A stretch of DNA of 64,000 nt, from positions 1 to 64,000 of the forward strand of contig NZ_AP023366.1 in the NCBI RefSeq assembly GCF_015097055.1, given 5' to 3'. The stretch comes from Effusibacillus dendaii. GTDB lineage: Bacteria; Bacillota; Bacilli; Tumebacillales; Effusibacillaceae. A model generated the notes under the pieces. It was not told the origin of the DNA, did not search any database, and was given only the letters and a program-made list of their open reading frames with translations. Positions 63,298 through 64,000 of this stretch are shown piece by piece. How positions within the stretch are numbered: the stretch's first letter is position 1; every line of letters starts with the position of its first letter. Position numbers and translations under genes: made by a program.

Positions 63298-64000
63298 ATG
63301 GGGGAAGCAATTGTTGTGACATCCGGCAAGGGTGGCGTGGGGAAAACCACGACTACCGCCAATATCGGTACAGCGCTCGCCCTGTCTGGGAAAAAAGTCT
63401 GCCTGGTCGATACAGACATCGGGCTTCGCAATTTGGATGTAGTGTTAGGGCTGGAGAATCGAATTGTGTTTGATATGATGGATGTGGTTACAGGCAACTG
63501 CCGTCTCGAACAGGCGCTTGTGAAGGACAAGCGGTTTGATCATTTAAGTTTGCTGCCTGCCTCGCAAACGAAAGACAAAACGGCACTCGATCCGGAAGCA
63601 GCCAGAAAAGTCGTGCAGGAATTGAAAGAAAGCTATGATTTCGTGATGATCGACTGTCCGGCTGGCATCGAACAAGGATTCCAGATCGCCATCGCGGGAG
63701 CGGATCAGGCGATCGTTGTCACCACCCCGGAGAACGCGGCGGTACGGGACGCAGATCGGGTCATCGGGCTGCTCGAAAAGGCAAAACTGCACGGCCCGAA
63801 ACTGGTCATTAACCGGATCCGACCGCATTTGGTACGGCAGGGCGATATGCTCGACATTGACGAAATCGTGTCCGTTTTGGCGATTGATCTGTTGGGAATC
63901 GTGCCGGATGATGAACATGTCATCGCGGCGGCCAACCATGGGGAACCGACCGTGATGAATCCCTCCTCGAAAGCGTCACTCGCCTATCGCAATATGGCAC
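63298..64000 (+). CDS. minD: Septum site-determining protein MinD (3' end outside window)
   Basis: The 234 visible residues have the deviant Walker A TSGKGGVGKTTTTANIG, VDTDIGLRNLDVVLGLENR, MIDCPAGIEQGF and VTTPENAAVRDADR. The membrane-binding C-terminal helix lies beyond the window. GAGAGGAGG precedes ATG 63298. No minE is seen, as expected for Bacilli. Confidence 0.96.
   Translation, partial: MGEAIVVTSGKGGVGKTTTTANIGTALALSGKKVCLVDTDIGLRNLDVVLGLENRIVFDMMDVVTGNCRLEQALVKDKRFDHLSLLPASQTKDKTALDPEAARKVVQELKESYDFVMIDCPAGIEQGFQIAIAGADQAIVVTTPENAAVRDADRVIGLLEKAKLHGPKLVINRIRPHLVRQGDMLDIDEIVSVLAIDLLGIVPDDEHVIAAANHGEPTVMNPSSKASLAYRNMA

Overview
The window is a chromosomal stretch of an endospore-forming, low-to-mid GC Gram-positive (Bacillota, Bacilli). 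The evidence is strong AGGAGG-type ribosome sites, a valine T-box, a Spo0E-type domain, SpoVID- and SpoIIB-like genes, a sporulene/hopene cyclase, and gene order spoVID-valS-folC-spoIIB-maf-radC-mreBCD-minCD as in Bacillus. The hemA-X-C-D-B-L order also fits. A relative of Alicyclobacillaceae (Tumebacillus/Effusibacillus type) is a guess from gene content, not shown by the sequence. No tRNA, rRNA or CRISPR array was seen.

Region 1 (1 to about 16.6 kb) looks accessory and is visibly AT-richer. It opens with an EAL-PAS-PAS-histidine kinase, a shrunken IS3 copy, a decayed tyrosine recombinase bounded by inverted core-like sites, and a rare Spo0E-EAL fusion. Then comes a tightly packed plus-strand operon (5.9 to 14.2 kb). 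It holds two STAS antagonists, a PP2C (RsbU/SpoIIE-type) phosphatase, a Jag_N-DUF342 (FapA-like) protein, FolE, a double 6-pyruvoyl-tetrahydropterin synthase, a sepiapterin-reductase-like SDR, an RsbW-like ATPase and a HAMP membrane receptor. This joins a complete tetrahydropterin-type route to a partner-switching circuit and is the best candidate for an undescribed system. Gene scars, a haloacid dehalogenase, a MaoC dehydratase and an OsmC-like protein follow.

Region 2 (16.6 to 27.4 kb) is a mosaic: YmaF, two tiny YjcZ-like membrane peptides, the triterpene cyclase, a broken MerR gene, a methyltransferase, an SDR, an acetamidase, a TauE/SafE exporter, an RsmF-like rRNA methyltransferase and an orphan substrate-binding lipoprotein.

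Region 3 (27.5 to 64 kb) is mostly housekeeping: tetrapyrrole synthesis (hemA to hemL), an EIIA-EI phosphotransferase fusion without HPr, SpoVID, an ABC export module, nitronate monooxygenase, T-box-valS, folC, murC, a G5/3D cell-wall protein, a probable type I toxin-antitoxin locus, SpoIIB-like, aspartase, maf, radC, mreBCD, PBP2, minC and partial minD.

Two genes far apart (OsmC-like at 16 kb, AhpD-like at 40 kb) each carry one in-frame TGA exactly where a redox cysteine is expected, followed by a stem-loop at the right distance for a bacterial SECIS. Both are best read as selenoproteins, implying that this organism decodes UGA as selenocysteine.
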